A DNA stretch of 32,225 nt, from NCBI GenBank assembly GCA_001724265.1, contig MEDY01000343.1, positions 1 through 32,225 of the forward strand, written 5' to 3'. Below the pieces are notes generated by a model. It was not told the DNA's origin, made no database searches, and was given only the letters and a program-made list of their open reading frames with translations. The first letter of the stretch is position 1. Each line of letters begins with the position of its first letter. Of this stretch, positions 29,501 to 32,225 are shown piece after piece. The stretch comes from Rhizaria sp. SCN 62-66. Lineage: Eukaryota > Rhizaria, unplaced. Position numbers and translations under genes: made by a program.

Positions 29501-32225
29501 GGGCAGCCGCGGCGGCGTGGGCAGCACGATCGGCATCACCGGCAGCGGCGCCCGGTCGCTCACCCGCCGCGCGTCGCTCGTCCTCGCCCCGCAAGAGGTC
29601 CAGGAGGTCATCGCCGCAGCGGCCGCCGCCGCCGCCGCCACGGGCGCCGCGTCTGCGGCCGCTGTGGGCGCGATCGGCGGCTCTGACGACATCCTCCACG
29701 CTGGCGCCGGCAGCGACGACGACGGCGGGCTCACCGTCGTCATCCGGGATGGCAGTGGTGATACGAAGACGGCGGCCGGCGCCGGCGCCGCGCGCGCCCC
29801 GCCGGCGCGGCCGCACCGCCCGTCGACGACGGCCTCGCTGTCGGTCAACACTCTCTCGCCCTCGGCCTCAGCCTCCGGGGTTGCGGGGGGGGCGGGCTTC
29901 GCCGCGGGTCCCGGTGCCGGCAGCGGCGTTGACGGTCCGGCCCCCGCGCTGCCGCCGCGGCCGCGTATGAGCTTCCTGGCGACGCCAACGCGGCCCGCTC
30001 AGTCCTCCGCGGGCCCCCAGGCCTCGACGCCACGCACCTGGGTCGCGGGCAGTGGAGCCGACGCTGACGCCGCCGCCGCCACGGGCGCCAGAGCAGGGCG
30101 CTCTGGGTCAACTGGCGCGGCGCCGGTTGACGACATGGTGCGGGTCAGCGCGGCGCAGCGCGCGGCGGCAGCGGCGGCGCGGAAGCCGGGCAACGCGCGT
30201 GCCAGCAGCACGACAGCGGCCGACTCGGCCTCGGCCAAGGCGCGCGCCGCCGCAGCTGCAGCCGCCGCAGCCGCCGCCGCCCGCGCGCGCGCCGCGGGGC
30301 CGGGCCGCGCACCGCTGCTGCCGCTACTGACGCCGGCGCCTGCGTCGCTGGCGTGGCAGCGGCGGCTCTTCGACTATTTCGTCGTCATGGGGCTGCCGGC
30401 ACAGGACTTCGCGGCCGAGCTGGTGCGCGCGCAAGGCGTGCCGCGCGTGCTCGACCGCTATCCCAAGACCGACTACGCCGACTGCCGCGTCGAGGACTCG
30501 TGGGCGCTGCTCGCCTTCCCGGGTGGGCTTTCGCTCTCAAACGTTGCGCGGCCCGTGTTGACGCACCACGCAGCGCTCACCTTGGTCTCCGGTATGCGGC
30601 TGTACGCGACGTTCGTGCGTTTCGACACCGAGGTGGTGTGGCCGCGGCAGACGGTGCTGTTTCGCGGTGACGCGCCGCTGGCCGACGGGCTGTCGACCTC
30701 GGCCACGGCGGCCGCCTTCGCCGCCGCGTCCGGCGCTCAGCAGGTGTCGGCGCGCACCGCGGCAGCGAAGCTGGGCGCCGTGCTGCATTGTGCGCACTGC
30801 CCACACAGCGCGGCCGCCGTCAGCGCGCGCGCGGGCGAAGCTAATGAGGCGGCGACGGCGCAGCTGGCCGCCACGTTCAACGGGCTCACGCGGCAGGTCT
30901 CGCGCGCGGAGCCCGGCGAGGCGTGCGCAGAGGCCGCCGCGCTCGGCCGCCGCTGCTGCGGGCTCAGCGACGGCGACGACTACGACTGCACCGCCTCTGC
31001 CTCTCGCTCTAACCCCAACTCTAACAGGAACGAAGCGAGCGCGACTGCGATGCCGGTGCTCGCGCGCTGCACGTGCGGCGGCAGCGCACGCGACTGCAGC
31101 GGCGGCGACGGCGACGGGTGCGACGACCCCGACGGCCTCGTCGGCTCCGGCGGCCGCGGGCGCAGTCGTGGATCTGTCACGGCGCGGCCTCGGCGGCCAT
31201 CGCCCGCGGCGCTGGCGCAGGCCCGCGCGCGCGCCGGCAGTCGCGCCGGCAGCGACATCGCGGGCGAGCCCGACTCGGGGGGCGTGTTCGGCATCCCCGA
31301 CGCCGGCGGCGCCAACGACTACGACGACGACGACGACGAGCCCGATGAGGACGACGACGAGCTCCACCGGTACCCGCCCTCCGCGTTCATGTCCAGTCGC
31401 CGCGCCGGCTCCCCCACGGGCTACCGCTCCGTGCTCGCGAACATGGCGCCCTCGCCGGCCTCCACCGCGGCCGCCGCGGCTGCCGGCACAGGCGCGGGCA
31501 CAGCTGGTGGCGGCTCCGACGGGACGGCGCGTGTGCTGGCGCAGGCTCTCGCACAGCAGCTCGAGCTCCGCCGGCTCACCGCGCAGCGCGCCGCCGCCAT
31601 CGCCGCCGTCACCACGGCCGCTGCGGCCGCCGCTGCCGCCGCCGCGGGCGCCCTGTCCGCCGTCGCAGCCGCGACCGCTGCGGCCGTGAACGGCGGCGCG
31701 AGCGGCTTTGGCGGCGCCGACGCGCTCGCCGCGGCCTTCGCGGGCACGGGCCTCCTCCCGCCGTCCCTGGGCGGCGGCGCTGCCGCGGGCTCGTTCCCCT
31801 ACCCGTCGCTGCTGCGCAGCGTCGGCGGCGTGCCTCTGGCCGGCACCGCCGCCGAGGACGTGCCGTCGCTGGTGCTGGTGCCGCACGTCGCGCAGCCCGT
31901 CCCGCGCGGCTCCGGCAAGACTAAGTCCAACGCTTATGCTAGCAGCGGCAGCAGCAGTGTGGCGGGCGCCTGGGGGCACCCGTTCGCGTCCTCCGCCGCC
32001 GCCTCTGCCGCGGCCGCCGCCGGCACGCGCTGGTCCCCCCGCGGCACCCCCGTCAACGGCGCCGCGTTTGCAGACGACCTCCCCGCCGCCGTCGCCGCGA
32101 CGGTCGCCGCGGGCGCCGGCCACGCGGCCTCGTGCCCGCGCGCACGCGCCGCCGCGGCTGCGGTGGCGAGCGCCAACGCGGCCGCGGCGTCGGCGACGCG
32201 GCTGCCGGGCCGCGCGGGCGTGGCG
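26545..32225 (+). CDS. Giant DENN-domain protein, 5' part, cut by window edge
   Basis: DENN proteins are usually guanine-nucleotide exchange factors for Rab GTPases in membrane traffic. Exon 1 (26545-26658; MSQPPQKPKQ... to QAIAHD) joins exon 2 (26811 onward) over a 152-nt intron (GTACGC...TTCAG). The frame stays open to the window end, giving 1843 residues so far. Residues 39 to about 1210 are extremely low complexity (Gly, Ala, Ser, Pro) with acidic patches. The upstream DENN module is at about 1220-1315: RRLFDYFVVMGL, VPRVLDRYPKTDYAD, LLAFPGGLSLS, VLTHHAALTLVSGMRLYATFVRF. It is followed by over 500 residues of Cys-, Asp- and Ala-rich insertion (poly-Asp near 31315) before any core DENN, which must lie beyond position 32225 if present. 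The ATG choice rests on the spliced frame; no in-frame TAG was seen. Very high GC produces many long false frames on both strands here. Confidence 0.8.
27954..28004 (+). repeat. 21-bp tandem repeat coding GGFPTAS
   Basis: About 2.4 copies of a 21-bp unit in frame (GGFPTAS GGFPTAS GGF) inside the disordered part of the DENN protein. Synonymous differences between copies show it is not very recent. Confidence 0.9.

Noticed and set aside
30537-32123. 528-codon open frame on the minus strand
   Set aside because: Antisense shadow of the GC-rich DENN exon: Arg/Gly/Ala-rich with no domain, while the + strand frame carries the uDENN motifs.

Overview
This is nuclear DNA from a eukaryotic microbe (a protist). 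Coding exons are GC-rich and most gaps between genes are visibly richer in A+T. Spliceosomal introns are short (121-247 nt) and end in AG. Three or four products are mitochondrial, and there is a 26S proteasome subunit and a eukaryotic ribosomal protein. I cannot name the lineage from sequence alone. Nothing looks bacterial or viral, and I see no transposon, tRNA, rRNA or CRISPR array.

Layout, left to right: (1) 5' part of ribosomal protein eS6, minus strand, cut by the window edge; (2) an unrecognised secreted protein, plus; (3) a 5.3 kb BTB-BACK gene, plus, whose single frame is interrupted only by two TAG codons; (4) ETF-ubiquinone oxidoreductase, minus; (5) mitochondrial F1-ATP synthase delta subunit, minus; (6) proteasome subunit Rpn2/PSMD1, minus, two exons; (7) an unrecognised single-pass membrane protein with a mitochondrial-type presequence, minus, three exons and one in-frame TAG; (8) a large secreted purple acid phosphatase, plus; (9) a phosducin-like (PhLP2-type) thioredoxin-fold protein, minus; (10) the 5' 5.7 kb of a giant DENN-domain gene, plus, running off the right edge.

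The genes are not an operon; neighbours are divergent, convergent or tandem without an evident shared task. ETF-QO, ATP synthase delta and probably the gene 7 product serve the respiratory mitochondrion; Rpn2 and the phosducin-like protein serve protein turnover and folding.

The main result is a possible non-standard genetic code. Eight genes have a visible terminator: five TAA and three TGA, never TAG. TAG instead occurs in frame inside two genes, at three positions. One lies within a conserved BACK domain and one just after a convincing mitochondrial presequence. The simplest reading is that UAG is a sense codon here (glutamine would fit, not proven) while UAA and UGA remain stops. Two further genome-level signals are an unusual 5' splice site (C at +4 in 8 of 9 introns, mostly GTACG) and a three-part promoter motif shared by eS6 and the ATP synthase delta gene.
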